A DNA stretch of 64,000 nucleotides from Rhabdophis nuchalis (GCA_039707465.1 CM077658.1:17149074-17213073); one strand, 5' to 3'. Counted from the stretch's first letter, positions 22,537 to 37,850 are shown. The notes: a model not told the origin generated them from the sequence alone. Numbers and translations: made by a program.

Positions 22537-23677
22537 ATGGGAAAATCCCATTGGGGAAAATTCCACTTAGGGTTAGGGTTAGCTCTCCATGAACTCGCAG
22601 AGCAAAACGGACATCGCCATTGGATTCGGAGCCCATCGCTATGGTTAGGAGGGTGCGTCCCTTTTCAGTCGGACTTATGTACATTTCCTGGCAAAATACA
22701 TGGGAAAATCCCATTGGGGAAAATTCCACTTAGGGTTAGGGTTAGCTCTCCATGAACTCGCAGAGCAAAACGGACATCGCCATTGGATTCGGAGCCCGTC
22801 GCTATGGTTAGGAGGGTGCGTCCCTTTTCAGTCGGACTTATGTACATTTCCTGGCAAAATACATGGGAAAATCCCATTGGGGAAAATTCCACTTAGGGTT
22901 AGGGTTAGCTCTCCATGAATTTGCAGAGCAAAACGGACATCGCCATTGGATTCGGATCCTGTTGCTATGGTTAGGAAGGTGCATCCCTTTTCAGTTGGAC
23001 TTATGTACATTTCCTGGCAAAATACATGGGAAAATCCCTTTGGGGAAAATTACACTTAGGGTTAGGGTTAGCTCTCCATGAATTCGCAGAGCAAAACGGA
23101 CATCGCCATTGGATTCAGAGCCCGTTGCTATGGTTAGAAGGGTGCGTCCCTTTTCAGTCGGACTTATGTCCATTTCCTGGCAAAATACATGGGAAAATCC
23201 CATTGGGGAAAATTCCACTTAGGGTTAGGGTTAGCTCTCCATGAACTCGCAGAGCAAAACGGACATCGCCATTGGATTCGGAGCCCATCGCTATGGTTAG
23301 GAGGGTGCGTCCCTTTTCAGTCGGACTTATGTACATTTCCTGGCAAAATACATGGGAAAATCCCATTGGGGAAAATTCCACTTAGGGTTAGGGTTAGCTC
23401 TCCATGAACTCGCAGAGCAAAACGGACATCGCCATTGGATTCGGAGCCCGTCGCTATGGTTAGGAGGGTGCGTCCCTTTTCAGTCGGACCTATGTACATT
23501 TCCTGGCAAAATACATGGGAAAATCCCATTGGGGAAAATTCCACTTAGGGTTAGGGTTAGCTCTCCATGAATTTGCAGAGCAAAACGGACATCGCGATTG
23601 GATTCGGAGCCCGTTGCTATGGTTAGGAGGGTGCGTCCCTTTTCAGTCGGACTTATGTACATTTCCTGGCAAAATAC
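22537..23677 (+). repeat. 7-unit (1141-bp) tandem duplication, copy 1
   Basis: Seven consecutive units recur in the same order in the next seven (23678-24818) at an offset of 1141 bp. Markers are attcggatcctgttgc with gtgcatccc and cagttggac, then aatccctttgg with attacactt, then acttatgtccatttcc, then ggacctatg, then catcgcgattgg. Confidence 0.87.
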
Positions 23678-24818
23678 ATGGGAAAATCCCATTGGGGAAA
23701 ATTCCACTTAGGGTTAGGGTTAGCTCTCCATGAACTCGCAGAGCAAAACGGACATCGCCATTGGATTCGGAGCCCATCGCTATGGTTAGGAGGGTGCGTC
23801 CCTTTTCAGTCGGACTTATGTACATTTCCTGGCAAAATACATGGGAAAATCCCATTGGGGAAAATTCCACTTAGGGTTAGGGTTAGCTCTCCATGAACTC
23901 GCAGAGCAAAACGGACATCGCCATTGGATTCGGAGCCCGTCGCTATGGTTAGGAGGGTGCGTCCCTTTTCAGTCGGACTTATGTACATTTCCTGGCAAAA
24001 TACATGGGAAAATCCCATTGGGGAAAATTCCACTTAGGGTTAGGGTTAGCTCTCCATGAATTTGCAGAGCAAAACGGACATCGCCATTGGATTCGGATCC
24101 TGTTGCTATGGTTAGGAAGGTGCATCCCTTTTCAGTTGGACTTATGTACATTTCCTGGCAAAATACATGGGAAAATCCCTTTGGGGAAAATTACACTTAG
24201 GGTTAGGGTTAGCTCTCCATGAATTCGCAGAGCAAAACGGACATCGCCATTGGATTCAGAGCCCGTTGCTATGGTTAGAAGGGTGCGTCCCTTTTCAGTC
24301 GGACTTATGTCCATTTCCTGGCAAAATACATGGGAAAATCCCATTGGGGAAAATTCCACTTAGGGTTAGGGTTAGCTCTCCATGAACTCGCAGAGCAAAA
24401 CGGACATCGCCATTGGATTCGGAGCCCATCGCTATGGTTAGGAGGGTGCGTCCCTTTTCAGTCGGACTTATGTACATTTCCTGGCAAAATACATGGGAAA
24501 ATCCCATTGGGGAAAATTCCACTTAGGGTTAGGGTTAGCTCTCCATGAACTCGCAGAGCAAAACGGACATCGCCATTGGATTCGGAGCCCGTCGCTATGG
24601 TTAGGAGGGTGCGTCCCTTTTCATTCGGACCTATGTACATTTCCTGGCAAAATACATGGGAAAATCCCATTGGGGAAAATTCCACTTAGGGTTAGGGTTA
24701 GCTCTCCATGAATTTGCAGAGCAAAACGGACATCGCGATTGGATTCGGAGCCCGTTGCTATGGTTAGGAAGGTGCATCCCTTTTCAGTTGGACTTATGTA
24801 CATTTCCTGGCAAAATAC
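23678..24818 (+). repeat. 7-unit (1141-bp) tandem duplication, copy 2
   Basis: This is the second copy of the 7-unit block. It differs from the first by a few single-base changes, such as ttttcattcgg at about 24621. A partial third occurrence of the markers begins at about 25471, and a related set lies at 30680-31170. Confidence 0.87.
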
Positions 24819-27782
24819 ATGGGAAAATCCCATTGGGGAAAATTACACTTAGGGTTAGGGTTAGCTCTCCATGAATTCGCAGAGCAAAACGGACATCGCC
24901 ATTGGATTCGGAGCCCATCGCTATGGTTAGAAGGGTGCGTCCCTTTTCAGTCGGACTTATGTACATTTCCTGGCAAAATACATGGGAAAATCCCATTGGG
25001 GAAAATTCCACTTAGGGTTAGGGTTAGCTCTCCATGAATTTGCAGAGCAAAACGGACATCGCCATTGGATTCAGAGCCCGTCGCTATGGTTAGAAGGGTG
25101 CGTCCCTTTTCAGTCGGACTTATGTACATTTCCTGGCAAAATACATGGGAAAATCCCATTGGGGAAAATTCCACTTAGGGTTAGGGTTAGCTCTCCATGA
25201 ACTCGCAGAGCAAAACGGACATCGCCATTGGATTCGGAGCCCATCGCTATGGTTAGGAGGGTGCGTCCCTTTTCAGTCGGACTTATGTACATTTCCTGGC
25301 AAAATACATGGGAAAATCCCATTGGGGAAAATTCCACTTAGGGTTAGGGTTAGCTCTCCATGAACTCGCAGAGCAAAACGGACATCGCCATTGGATTCGG
25401 AGCCCGTCGCTATGGTTAGGAGGGTGCGTCCCTTTTCAGTCGGACTTATGTACATTTCCTGGCAAAATACATGGGAAAATCCCATTGGGGAAAATTCCAC
25501 TTAGGGTTAGGGTTAGCTCTCCATGAATTTGCAGAGCAAAACGGACATCGCCATTGGATTTGGATCCTGTTGCTATGGTTAGGAAGGTGCATCAATTTTC
25601 AGTTGGACTTATGTACATTTCCTGGCAAAATACATGGGAAAATCCCTTTGGGGAAAATTACACTTAGGGTTAGGGTTAGCTCTCCATGAATTCGCAGAGC
25701 AAAACGGACATCGCCATTGGATTCAGAGCCCGTTGCTATGGTTAGAAGGGTGCGTCCCTTTTCAGTCGGACTTATGTCCATTTCCTGGCAAAATACATGG
25801 GAAAATCCCATTGGGGAAAATTCCACTTAGGGTTAGGGTTAGCTCTCCATGAACACGCAGAGCAAAACGGACATCGCCATTGGATTCGGAGCCCATCGCT
25901 ATGGTTAGGAGGATGCGTCCCTTTTCAGTCGGACTTATGTACATTTCCTGGCAAAATACATGGGAAAATCCCATTGGGGAAAATTCCACTTAGGGTTAGG
26001 GTTAGCTCTCCATGAACTTGCAGAACAAAACGGACATCACCATTGGATTCGGAGCCCCTCGCTATGGTTAGGAGGGTGCGTCCCTTTTCAGTCGGACTTA
26101 TGTACATTTCCTGGCAAAATACATGGGAAAATCCCATTGGGGAAAATTCCACTTAGGGTTAGGGTTAGCTCTCCATGAATTCGCAGAGCAAAACAGACAT
26201 CGCCATTGGATTCGGAGCCCGTTGCTATGGTTAGGAGGGTGCATCCCTTTTCAGTCGGACTTATGTACATTTCCTGGCAAAATACATGGGAAAATCCCAT
26301 TGGGGAAAATTCCACTTAGGGTTAGGGTTAGCTCTCAATGAATTCGCAGAGCAAAACGGACATCGCCATTGGATTCGGAGCCCGTCGCTATGGTTAGGAG
26401 GGTGCATCCCTTTTCAGTCGGACTTATGTACATTTCCTGGCAAAATACATGGGAAAATCCCATTGGGGAAAATTCCACTTAGGGTTAGGGTTAGCTCTCC
26501 ATGAACTCGCAGAGCAAAACGGACATCGTCATTGGATTCGGAGCCCGTCGCTATGGTTAGGAGGGTGCATCCCTTTTCAGTCGGACTTATGTACATTTCC
26601 TGGCAAAATACATGGGAAAATCCCATTGGGGAAAATTCCACTTAGGGTTACGGTTAGCTCTCCATGAACTCGCAGAGCAAAACGGACATCGCCATTGGAT
26701 TCGGAGCCCATCGCTATGGTTAGGAGGGTGCGTCCCTTTTCAGTCGGACTTATGTACATTTCCTGGCAAAATACATGGGAAAATCCCATTGGGGAAAATT
26801 CCACTTAGGGTTAGGGTTAGCTCTCCATGAACTCGCACAGCAAAACGGACATCGCCATTGGATTCGGAGCCCATCGCTATGGTTAGGAGGGTGCGTCCCT
26901 TTTCAGTCGGACTTATGTACATTTCCTGGCAAAATACATGGGAAAATCCCATTGGGGAAAATTCCACTTAGGGTTAGGGGTAGCTCTCCATGAATTCGCA
27001 GAGCAAAACGGACATCGCCATTGGATTCGGAGCCCATCGCTACGGTTAGGAGGGTGCGTCCCTTTTCAGTCGGACTTATGTACATTTCCTGGCAAAATAC
27101 ATGGGAAAATCCCATTGGGGAAAATTCCACTTAGGGTTAGGGTTAGCTCTCCATGAACTCGCAGAGCAAAACGGACATCGCCATTGGATTCGGAGCCCAT
27201 CGCTACGGTTAGGAGAGTGCGTCCCTTTTCAGTCGGACTTATGTACATTTCCTGGCAAAATACATGGGAAAATCCCATTGGGGAAAATTCCACTTAGGGT
27301 TAGGGTTAGCTCTCCATGAACTCGCACAGCAAAACGGACATCGCCATTGGATTCGGAGCCCATCGCTCTGGTTAGGAGGGTGCGTCCCTTTTCAGTCGGA
27401 CTTATGTACATTTCCTGGCAAAATACATGGGAAAATCCCATTGGGGAAAATTCCACTTAGGGTTAGGGTTAGCTCTCCATGAACTCGCAGAGCAAAACGG
27501 ACATCGCCATTGGATTCGGAGCCCATCGCTATGGTTAGGAGGGTGCGTCCCTTTTCAGTCGGACTTATGTACATTTCCTGGCAAAATACATGGGAAAATC
27601 CCATTGGGGAAAATTCCACTTAGGGTTAGGGTTAGCTCTCCATGAATTCGCAGAGCAAAACGGACATCACCATTGGATTCGGAGCCCGTTGCTATGGTTA
27701 GGAGGATGCGTCCCTTTTCAGTCGGACTTATGTACATTTCCTGGCAAAATACATGGGAAAATCCCATTGGGGAAAATTCCAC

Positions 27783-27944
27783 TTAGGGTTAGGGTTAGCT
27801 CTCCATGAACTCGCAGAGCAAAACGGACATCGCCATTGGATTCGGAGCCCATCGCTATGGTTAGGAGGGTGCTTCCCTTTTCAGTCGGACTTATGTACAT
27901 TTCCTGGCAAAAAAATGGGAAAATCCCATTGGGGAAAATTCCAC
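27783..27944 (+). repeat. 162-bp satellite unit (1-bp deletion in A-run)
   Basis: This unit reads ggcaaaaaaatggg where others read ggcaaaatacatggg. The net change is -1 bp, and the alteration destroys the usual atacatggg. Confidence 0.93.
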
Positions 27945-29900
27945 TTAGGGTTAGGGTTAGCTCTCCATGAACTCGCAGAGCAAAACGGACATCGCCATTG
28001 GATTCGGAGCCCATCGCTATGGTTAGGAGGGTGCGTCCCTTTTCAGTCGGACTTATGTACATTTCCTGGCAAAATACATGGGAAAATCCCATTGGGGAAA
28101 ATTCCACTTAGGGTTAGGGTTAGCTCTCCATGAACTCGCACAGCAAAACGGACATCGCCATTGGATTCGGAGCCCATCGCTATGGTTAGGAGGGTGCGTC
28201 CCTTTTCAGTCGGACTTATGTACATTTCCTGGCAAAATACATGGGAAAATCCCATTGGGGAAAATTCCACTTAGGGTTAGGGTTAGCTCTCCATGAACTC
28301 GCAGAGCAAAACGGACATCGCCATTGGATTCGGAGCCCATCGCTATGGTTAGGAGGGTGCGTCCCTTTTCAGTCGGACTTATGTACATTTCCTGGCAAAA
28401 TACATGGGAAAATCCCATTGGGGAAAATTCCACTTAGGGTTAGGGTTAGCTCTCCATGAACTCGCAGAGCAAAACGGACATCGCCATTGGATTCGGAGCC
28501 CATCGCTATGGTTAGGAGGGTGCGTCCCTTTTCAGTCGGACTTATGTACATTTCCTGGCAAAATACATGGGAATATCCCATTGGGGAAAATTCCACTTAG
28601 GGTTAGGGTTAGCTCTCCATGAACTCGCAGAGCAAAACGGACATCGCCATTGGATTCGGAGCCCATCGCTATGGTTAGGAGGGTGCGTCCCTTTTCAGTC
28701 GGACTTATGTACATTTCCTGGCAAAATACATGGGAATATCCCATTGGGGAAAATTCCACTTAGGGTTAGGGTTAGCTCTCCATGAACTCGCAGAGCAAAA
28801 CGGACATCGCCATTGGATTCGGAGCCCATCGCTATGGTTAGGAGGGTGCGTCCCTTTTCTTTCGGACTTATGTACATTTCCTGGCAAAATACATGGGAAA
28901 ATCCCATTGGGGAAAATTCCACTTAGGGTTAGGGTTAGCTCTCCATGAATTCGCAGAGCAAAACGGACATCGCCATTGGATTCGGAGCCCATCGCTATGG
29001 TTAGGAGGGTGCGTCCCTTTTCAGTCGGACTTATGTACATTTCCTGGCAAAATACATGGGAAAATCCCATTGGGGAAAATTCCACTTAGGGTTAGGGTTA
29101 GCTCTCCATGAACTCGCAGAGCAAAACGGACATCGCCATTGGATTCCGAGCCCATCGCTATGGTTAGGAGGATGCGTCCCTTTTCAGTCGGACTTATGTA
29201 CATTTCCTGGCAAAATACATGGGAAAATCCCATTGGGGAAAATTCCACTTAGGGTTAGGGTTAGCTCTCCATGAACTCGCAGAACAAAATGGACATCGCC
29301 ATTGGATTCGGAGCCCGTCGCTATGGTTAGGAGGGTGCGTCCCTTTTCAGTCGGACTTATGTACATTTCCTGGCAAAATACATGGGAAAATCCCATTGGG
29401 GAAAATTCCATTTAGGGTTAGGGTTAGCTCTCCATGAACTCGCAGAGCAAAACGGACATCGCCATTGGATTCGGAGCCCATCGCTATGGTTAGGAGGGTG
29501 CGTCCCTTTTCAGTCGGACTTATGTACATTTCCTGGCAAAATACATGGGAAAATCCCATTGGGGAAAATTCCACTTAGGGTTAGGTTTAGCTCTCCATGA
29601 ACTCGCAGAGCAAAACGGACATCGCTATTGGATTCGGAGCCCATCGCTATGGTTAGGAGGGTGCGTCCCTTTTCAGTCGGACTTATGTACATTTCCTGGC
29701 AAAATACGTGGGAAAATCCCATTGGGGAAAATTCCACTTAGGGTTAGGGTTAGCTCTCCATGAATTCGCAGAGCAAAACGGACATCGCCATTGGATTCGG
29801 AGCCCGTCGCTATGGTTAGGAGGGTGCGTCCCTTTTCAGTCGGACTTATGTACATTTCCTGGCAAAATACATGGGAAAATCCCATTGGGGAAAATTCCAC

Positions 29901-30057
29901 TTAGGGTTAGCTCTCCATGAACTCGCAGAGCAAAACGGACATCGCCATTGGATTCGGAGCCCATAGCTATGGTTAGGAGGGTGCGTCCCTTTTCAGTCGG
30001 ACTTATGTACATATCTTGGCAAAATACATGGGAAAATCCCATTGGGGAAAATTCCAC
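29901..30057 (+). repeat. 157-bp satellite unit lacking one TTAGGG hexamer
   Basis: The telomeric block here is only TTAGGGTTAG instead of TTAGGGTTAGGGTTAG, a clean loss of one 6-bp telomere repeat. It is the only unit I found with a changed number of hexamers. Replication slippage within the hexamer repeat is the simplest explanation. Confidence 0.95.
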
Positions 30058-33000
30058 TTAGGGTTAGGGTTAGCTCTCCATGAACTCGCAGAGCAAAACG
30101 GACATCGCCATTGGATTCGGAGCCCATCGCTATGGTTAGGAGTGTGCGTCCCTTTTCAGTCGGACCTATGTACATTTCCTGGCAAAATACATGGGAAAAT
30201 CCCATTGGGGAAAATTCCACTTAGGGTTAGGGTTTGCTCTCCATGAACTCGCAGAGCAAAACGGACATCGCCATTGGATTCGGAGCCCATCTCTATGGTT
30301 AGGAGTGTGCGTCCCTTTTCAGTCGGACTTATGTACATTTCCTGGCAAAATACATGGAAAAATCCCATTGGGGAAAATTCCACTTAGGGTTAGGGTTAGC
30401 TCTCCATGAACTCGCAGAGCAAAACGGACATCGCCATTGGATTCGGAGCCCATCGCTATGGTTAGGAGGGTGCGTCCCTTTTCAGTCGGACTTATGTACA
30501 TTTCCTGGCAAAATACATGGGAAAATCCCATTGGGGAAAATTCCACTTAGGGTTAGGGTTAGCTCTCCATGAACTCGCAGAGCAAAACGGACATCGCCAT
30601 TGGATTCGGAGCCCGTCGCTATGGTTAGGAGGGTGCGTCCCTTTTCAGTCGGACTTATGTACATTTCCTGGCAAAATACATGGGAAAATCCCATTGGGGA
30701 AAATTCCACTTAGGGTTAGGGTTAGCTCTCCATGAATTTGCAGAGCAAAACGGACATCGCCATTGGATTCGGATCCTGTTGCTATGGTTAGGAAGGTGCA
30801 TCCCTTTTCAGTTGGACTTATGTACATTTCCTGGCAAAATACATGGGAAAATCCCATTGGGGAAAATTACACTTAGGGTTAGGGTTAGCTCTCCATGAAT
30901 TCGCAGAGCAAAACGGACATCGCCATTGGATTCAGAGCCCGTCGCTATGGTTAGAAGGGTGCGTCCCTTTTCAGTCGGACTTATGTCCATTTCCTGGCAA
31001 AATACATGGGAAAATCCCATTGGGGAAAATTCCACTTAGGGTTAGGGTTAGCTCTCCATGAACTCGCAGAGCAAAACGGACATCGCCATTGGATTCGGAG
31101 CCCATCGCTATGGTTAGGAGGGTGCGTCCCTTTTCAGTCGAACTTATGTACATTTCCTGGCAAAATACATGGGAAAATCCCATTGGGGAAAATTCCACTT
31201 AGGGTTAGGGTTAGCTCTCCATGAACTCGCAGAGCAAAACGGACACCGCCATTGGATTCGGAGCCCATCGCTATGGTTAGGAGGGTGCGTCCCTTTTCAG
31301 TTGGACTTATGTACCTTTCCTGGCAAAATACATGGGAAAATCCCATTGGGGAAAATTCCACTTAGGGTTAGGGTTAGCTCTCCATGAACTCGCAGAGAAA
31401 AACAGACATCGCCATTGGATTCGGAGCCCATCGCTATGGTTAGGAGGGTGCATCCCTTTTCAATCGGACTTATGTACATTTCCTGGCAAAATACATGGGA
31501 AAATCCTTTGGGGAAAATTCCACTTAGGGTTAGGGTTAGCTCTCCATGAACTCGCAGAGAAAAACAGACATCGCCATTGGATTCGGAGCCCATCGCTATC
31601 GTTAGGAGGGTGCGTCCCTTTTCAGTCGGACTTATGTACATTTCCTGGCAAAATACATGGGAATATCCCTTTGGGGAAAATTCCACTTAGGGTTAGGGTT
31701 AGCTCTCCATGAACTCGCAGAGCAAAACGGACATCGCCATTGGATTCGGAGCCCATCGCTATGGTTAGGAGGGTGCGTCCCTTTTCAATCGGACTTATGT
31801 ACATTTCCTGGCAAAATACATGGGAAAATCCCATTGGGGAAAATTCCACTTAGGGTTAGGGTTAGCTCTCCATGAACTCGCAGAGCAAAATGGACATCGC
31901 CATTGGATTCGGAGCCCGTTGCTATGGTTAGGAGGGTGCGTCCATTTTCAGTCGGACTTATGTACATTTCCTGGCAAAATACGTGGGAAAATCCCATTGG
32001 GGAAAATTCCACTTAGGGTTAGGGTTAGCTCTCCATGAACTCGCAGAGCAAAACGGACATCGCCATTGGATTCGGAGCCCATCGCTATGGTTAGGAGGGT
32101 GCGTCCCTTTTCTTTCGGACTTATGTACATTTCCTGGCAAAATACATGGGAAAATCCCATTGGGGAAAATTCCACTTAGGGTTAGGGTTAGCTCTCCATG
32201 AACTCGCACAGCAAAACGGACATCGCCATTGGATTCGGAGCCCATCGCTATGGTTAGGAGGATGCGTCCCTTTTCAGTCGGACTTATGTACATTTCCTGG
32301 CAAAATACATGGGAAAATCCCATTGGGGAAAATTCCACTTAGGGTTAGGGTTAGCTCTCCATGAACTCGCAGAGCAAAACGGACATCGCCATTGGATTCG
32401 GAGCCCATCGCTATGGTTAGGAGGATGCGTCCCTTTTCAGTCGGACTTATGTACATTTCCTGGCAAAATACATGGGAAAATCCCATTGGGGAAAATTCCA
32501 CTTAGGGTTAGGGTTAGCTCTCCATGAACTCGCAGAGCAAAACGGACATCGCCATTGGATTCGGAGCCCGTCGCTATGGTTAGGAGGGTGCGTCCCTTTT
32601 CAGTCGGACTTATGTACATTTCCTGGCAAAATACATGGGAAAATCCCATTGGGGAAAATTCCACTTAGGGTTAGGGTTAGCTCTCCATGAACTCGCAGAG
32701 CAAAACGGACATCGCCATTGGATTCGGAGCCCATCGCTATGGTTAGGAGGGTGCGTCCCTTTTCAGTCGGACTTATGTACATTTCCTGGCAAAATACATG
32801 GGAAAATCCCATTGGGGAAAATTCCACTTAGGGTTAGGGTTAGCTCTCCATGAACTCGCAGAGCAAAACGGACATCGCCATTGGATTCGGAGCCCGTCGC
32901 TATGGTTAGGAGGGTGCGTCCCTTTTCAGTCGGACTTATGTACATTTCCTGGCAAAATACATGGGAAAATCCCATTGGGGAAAATTCCACTTAGGGTTAG

Positions 33001-36000
33001 GGTTAGCTCTCCATGAACTCGCAGAGCAAAACGGACATCGCCATTGGATTTGGAGCCCATCGCTATGGTTAGGAGGGTGCGTCCCTTTTCAGTCGGACTT
33101 ATGTACATTTCTTGGCAAAATACATGGGAAAATCCCATTGGGGAAAATTCCACTTAGGGTTAGGGTTAGCTCTCCATGAACTCGCAGAGCAAAACGGACA
33201 TCGCCATTAGATTTGGAGCCCATCGCTATAGTTAGGAGGGTGCGTCCCTTTTCAGTCGGACTTATGTACATTTCTTGGCAAAATACATGGGAAAATCCCA
33301 TTGGGGAAAATTCCACTTAGGTTTAGGGTTAGCTCTCCATGAACTCGCAGAGCAAAACGGACATCGCCATTGGATTCGGAGCCCATCGCTATGGTTAGGA
33401 GGGAGCGTCCCTTTTCAGTCGGACTTATGTACATTTCCTGGCAAAATACATGGGAAAATCCCATTGGGGAAAATTCCACTTAGGGTTAGGGTTAGCTCTC
33501 CATGAACTCGCAGAGCAAAACGGACATCGCCATAGGATTCGGAGCCCATCGCTATGGTTAGGAGGGTGCGTCCCTTTTCTGTCGGACTTATGTACATTTC
33601 CTGGCAAAATACATGGGAAAATCCCATTGGGGAAAATTCCACTTAGGGTTAGGGTTAGCTCTCCATGAACTCGCAGAGCAAAACGGACATCGCCATTGGA
33701 TTCGGAGCCCATCGCTATGGTTAGGAGGGTGCGTCCCTTTTCAGTCGGACTTATGTACATTTCCTGGCAAAATACATGGGAAAATCCCATTGGGGAAAAT
33801 TCCACTTAGGGTTAGGGTTAGCTCTCCATGAACTCGCAGAGCAAAACGGACATCGCCTTTGGATTCGGAGCCCATCGCTATGGTTAGGAGGATGCGTCCC
33901 TTTTCAGTCGGACTTATGTACATTTCCTGGCAAAATACATGGGAAAATCCCATTGGGGAAAATTCCACTTAGGGTTAGGGTTAGCTCTCCATGAACTCGC
34001 AGAGCAAAACGGACATCGCCATTGGATTCGGAGCCCATCGCTATGGTTAGGAGGGTGCGTCCCTTTTCAGTCGGACTTATGTACATTTCCTGGCAAAATA
34101 CATGGGGAAATCCCATTGGGGAAAATTCCACTTAGGGTTAGGGTTAGCTCTCCATGAACTCGCAGAGCAAAACGGACATCGCCATTGGATTCGGAGCCCA
34201 TCGCTATGGTTAGGAGGGTGCGTCCCTTTTCAGTCGGACTTATGTACATTTCCTGGCAAAATACATGGGAAAATCCCATTGGGGAAAATTCCACTTAGGG
34301 TTAGGGTTAGCTCTCCATGAACTCGCACAGCAAAACGGACATCGCCATTGGATTCGGAGCCCATCGCTTTGGTTAGGAGGGTGCGTCCCTTTTCAGTCGG
34401 ACTTATGTACATTTCCTGGCAAAATACATGGGAAAATCCCATTGGGGAAAATTCCACTTAGGGTTAGGGTTAGCTCTCCATGAACTCGCAGAGCAAAACG
34501 GACATCGCCATTGGATTCGGAGCCCATCGCTATGGTTAGGAGGGTGCGTCCCTTTTCAGTCGGACTTATGTACATTTCCTGGCAAAATACATGGGAAAAT
34601 CCCATTGGGGAAAATTCCACTTAGGGTTAGGGTTAGCTCTCCATGAACTCGCAGAGCAAAACGGACATCGCCATTGGATTCGGAGCCCATCGCTATGGTT
34701 AGGAGGGTGCGTCCCTTTTCAGTCGGACTTATGTACATTTCCTGGCAAAATACATGGGAAAATCCCTTTGGGGAAAATTCCACTTAGGGTTAGGGTTAGC
34801 TCTCCATGAACTCGCAGAGCAAAACGGACATCGCCATTGGATTCGGAGCCCATCACTATGGTTAGGAGGGTGCGTCCCTTTTCAGTCGGACTTATGTACA
34901 TTTCTTGGCAAAATACATGGGAAAATCCCATTGGGGAAAATTCCACTTAGGGTTAGGGTTAGCTCTCCATGAACTCGCAGAGCAAAACGGACATCGCCAT
35001 TGGATTCGGAGCCCATCGCTATGGTTAGGAGTGTGCGTCCCTTTTCAGTCGGACCTATGTACATTTCCTGGCAAAATACATGGGAAAATCCCATTGGGGA
35101 AAATTTCACTTAGGGTTAGGGTTAGCTCTCCATGAACTCGCAGAGCAAAACGGACATCGCCATTGGATTCGGAGCCCATCGCTATGGTTAGGAGGGTGCG
35201 TCCCTTTTCAGTCGGACTTATGTACATTTCCTGGCAAAATACATGGGAAAATCCCATTGGGGAAAATTCCACTTAGGGTTAGGGTTAGCTCTCCATGAAC
35301 TCGCAGAGCAAAACGGACATCGCCATTGGATTCGGAGCCCATCGCTATGGTTAGGAGGGTGCGTCCCTTTTCAGTCGGACTTATGTACATTTCCTGGCAA
35401 AATACATGGGAAAATCCCATTGGGGAAAATTCCACTTAGGGTTAGGGTTAGCTCTCCATGAACTCGCAGAGCAAAACGGGCATCGCCATTGGATTGGGAG
35501 CCCGTCGCTATGGTTAGGAGGGTGCGTCCCTTTTCAGTCGGACTTATGTACTTTTCCTGGCAAAATACGTGGGAAAATCCCATTGGGGAAAATTCCACTT
35601 AGGGTTAGGGTTAGCTCTCCATGAACTCGCAGAGCAAAACGGACATCGCCATTGGATTCGGAGCCCGTCGCTATGGTTAGGAGGGTGCATCCCTTTTCAG
35701 TCGGACTTGTGTACATTTCCTGGCAAAATACATGGGAAAATCCAATTGGGGAAAATTCCACTTAGGGTTAGGGTTAGCTCTCCATGAACTCGCAGAGCAA
35801 AACGGACATCGCCATTGGATTCGGAGCCCATCGCTATGGTTAGGAGGGTGCGTCCCTTTTCAGTCGGACTTATGTACATTTCTTGGCAAAATACATGGGA
35901 AAATCCCATTGGGGAAAATTCCACTTAGGGTTAGGGTTAGCTCTCCATGAACTCGCAGAGCATAACGGACATCGCCATTGGATTCGGAGCCCGTTGCTAT

Positions 36001-37850
36001 GGTTAGGAGGGTGCGTCCCTTTTCAGTCGGACTTATGTACATTTCCTGGCAAAATACATGGGAAAATCCCATTGGGGAAAATTCCACTTAGGGTTAGGGT
36101 TAGCTCTCCATGAACTCGCAGAACAAAACGGACATCGCCATTGGATTCGGAGCCCGTCGCTATGGTTAGGAGGGTGCATCCCTTTTCAGTCGGACTTATG
36201 TACATTTCCTGGCAAAATACATGGGAAAATCCCATTGGGGAAAATTCCACTTAGGGTTAGGGTTAGCTCTCCATGAACTCGCAGAGCAAAACGGACATCG
36301 CCATTGGATTCGGAGCCCATCGCTATGGTTAGGAGGGTGCGTCCCTTTTCAGTCGGACTTATGTACATTTCTTGGCAAAATACATGGGAAAATCCCATTG
36401 GGGAAAATTCCACTTAGGGTTAGGGTTAGCTCTCCATGAACTCGCAGAGCATAACGGACATCGCCATTGGATTCGGAGCCCGTCGCTATGGTTAGGAGGG
36501 TGCGTCCCTTTTCAGTCGGATTTATGTACATTTCCTGGCAAAATACATGGGAAAATCCCATTGGGGAAAATTCCACTTAGGGTTAGGGTTAGCTCTCCAT
36601 GAACTCGCAGAACAAAACGGACATCGCCATTGGATTCGGAGCCCATCGCTATGGTTAGGAGGGTGCGTCCCTTTTCAGTCGGACTTATGTACATTTCCTG
36701 GCAAAATACATGGGAAAATCCCATTGGGGAAAATTCCACTTAGGGTTAGGGTTAGCTCTCCATGAACTCGCAGAGCAAAACGGACATCGCCATTGGATTC
36801 GGAGCCCATCGCTATGGTTAGGAGGGTGCGTCCCTTTTCAGTCGGACTTATGTACATTTCCTGGCAAAATACATGGGAAAATCCCATTGGGGAAAATTCC
36901 ACTTAGGGTTAGGGTTAGCTCTCCATGAACTCGCAGAGCAAAACGGACATCGCCATTGGATTCGGAGCCCATCGCTATGGTTAGGAGGGTGTGTCCCTTT
37001 TCAGTCGGACTTATGTACATTTCCTGGCAAAATACATGGGAAAATCCCATTGGGGAAAATTCCACTTAGGGTTAGGGTTAGCTCTCCATGAACTCGCAGA
37101 GCAAAACGGACATCGCCATTGGATTCGGAGCCCATCGCTATGGTTAGGAGGGTGCGTCCCTTTTCAGTCGGACTTATGTACATTTCCTGGCAAAATACAT
37201 GGGAAAATCCCAATGGGGAAGATTCCACTTAGGGTTAGGGTTAGCTCTCCATGAACTCGCAGAGCAAAACGGACATCGCCATTGGATTCGGAGCCCATCG
37301 CTATGGTTAGGAGGGTGCGTCCCTTTTCAGTCGGACTTATGTACATTTCCTGGCAAAATACATGGGAAAATCCCATTGGGGAAAATTCCACTTAGGGTTA
37401 GGGTTAGCTCTCCATGAACTCGCACAGCAAAACGGACATCGCCATTGGATTCGGAGCCCGTCGCTATGGTTAGGAGGGTGCGTCCCTTTTCAGTCGGACT
37501 TATGTACATTTCCTGGCAAAATACATGGGAAAATCCCATTGGGGAAAATTCCACTTAGGGTTAGGGTTAGCTCTCCATGAACTCGCAGAGCAAAACGGAC
37601 ATCGCCATTGGATTCGGAGCCCATCGCTATGGTTAGGAAGGTGCGTCCCTTTTCAGTCGGACTTATGTACATTTCCTGGCAAAATACATGGGAAAATCCC
37701 ATTGGGGAAAATTCCACTTAGGGTTAGGGTTAGCTCTCCATGAACTCGCAGAGCAAAACGGACATCGCCATTGGATTTGGAGCCCATCGCTATGGTTAGG
37801 AGGGTGCGTCCCTTTTCAGTCGGACTTATGTACATTTCTTGGCAAAATAC

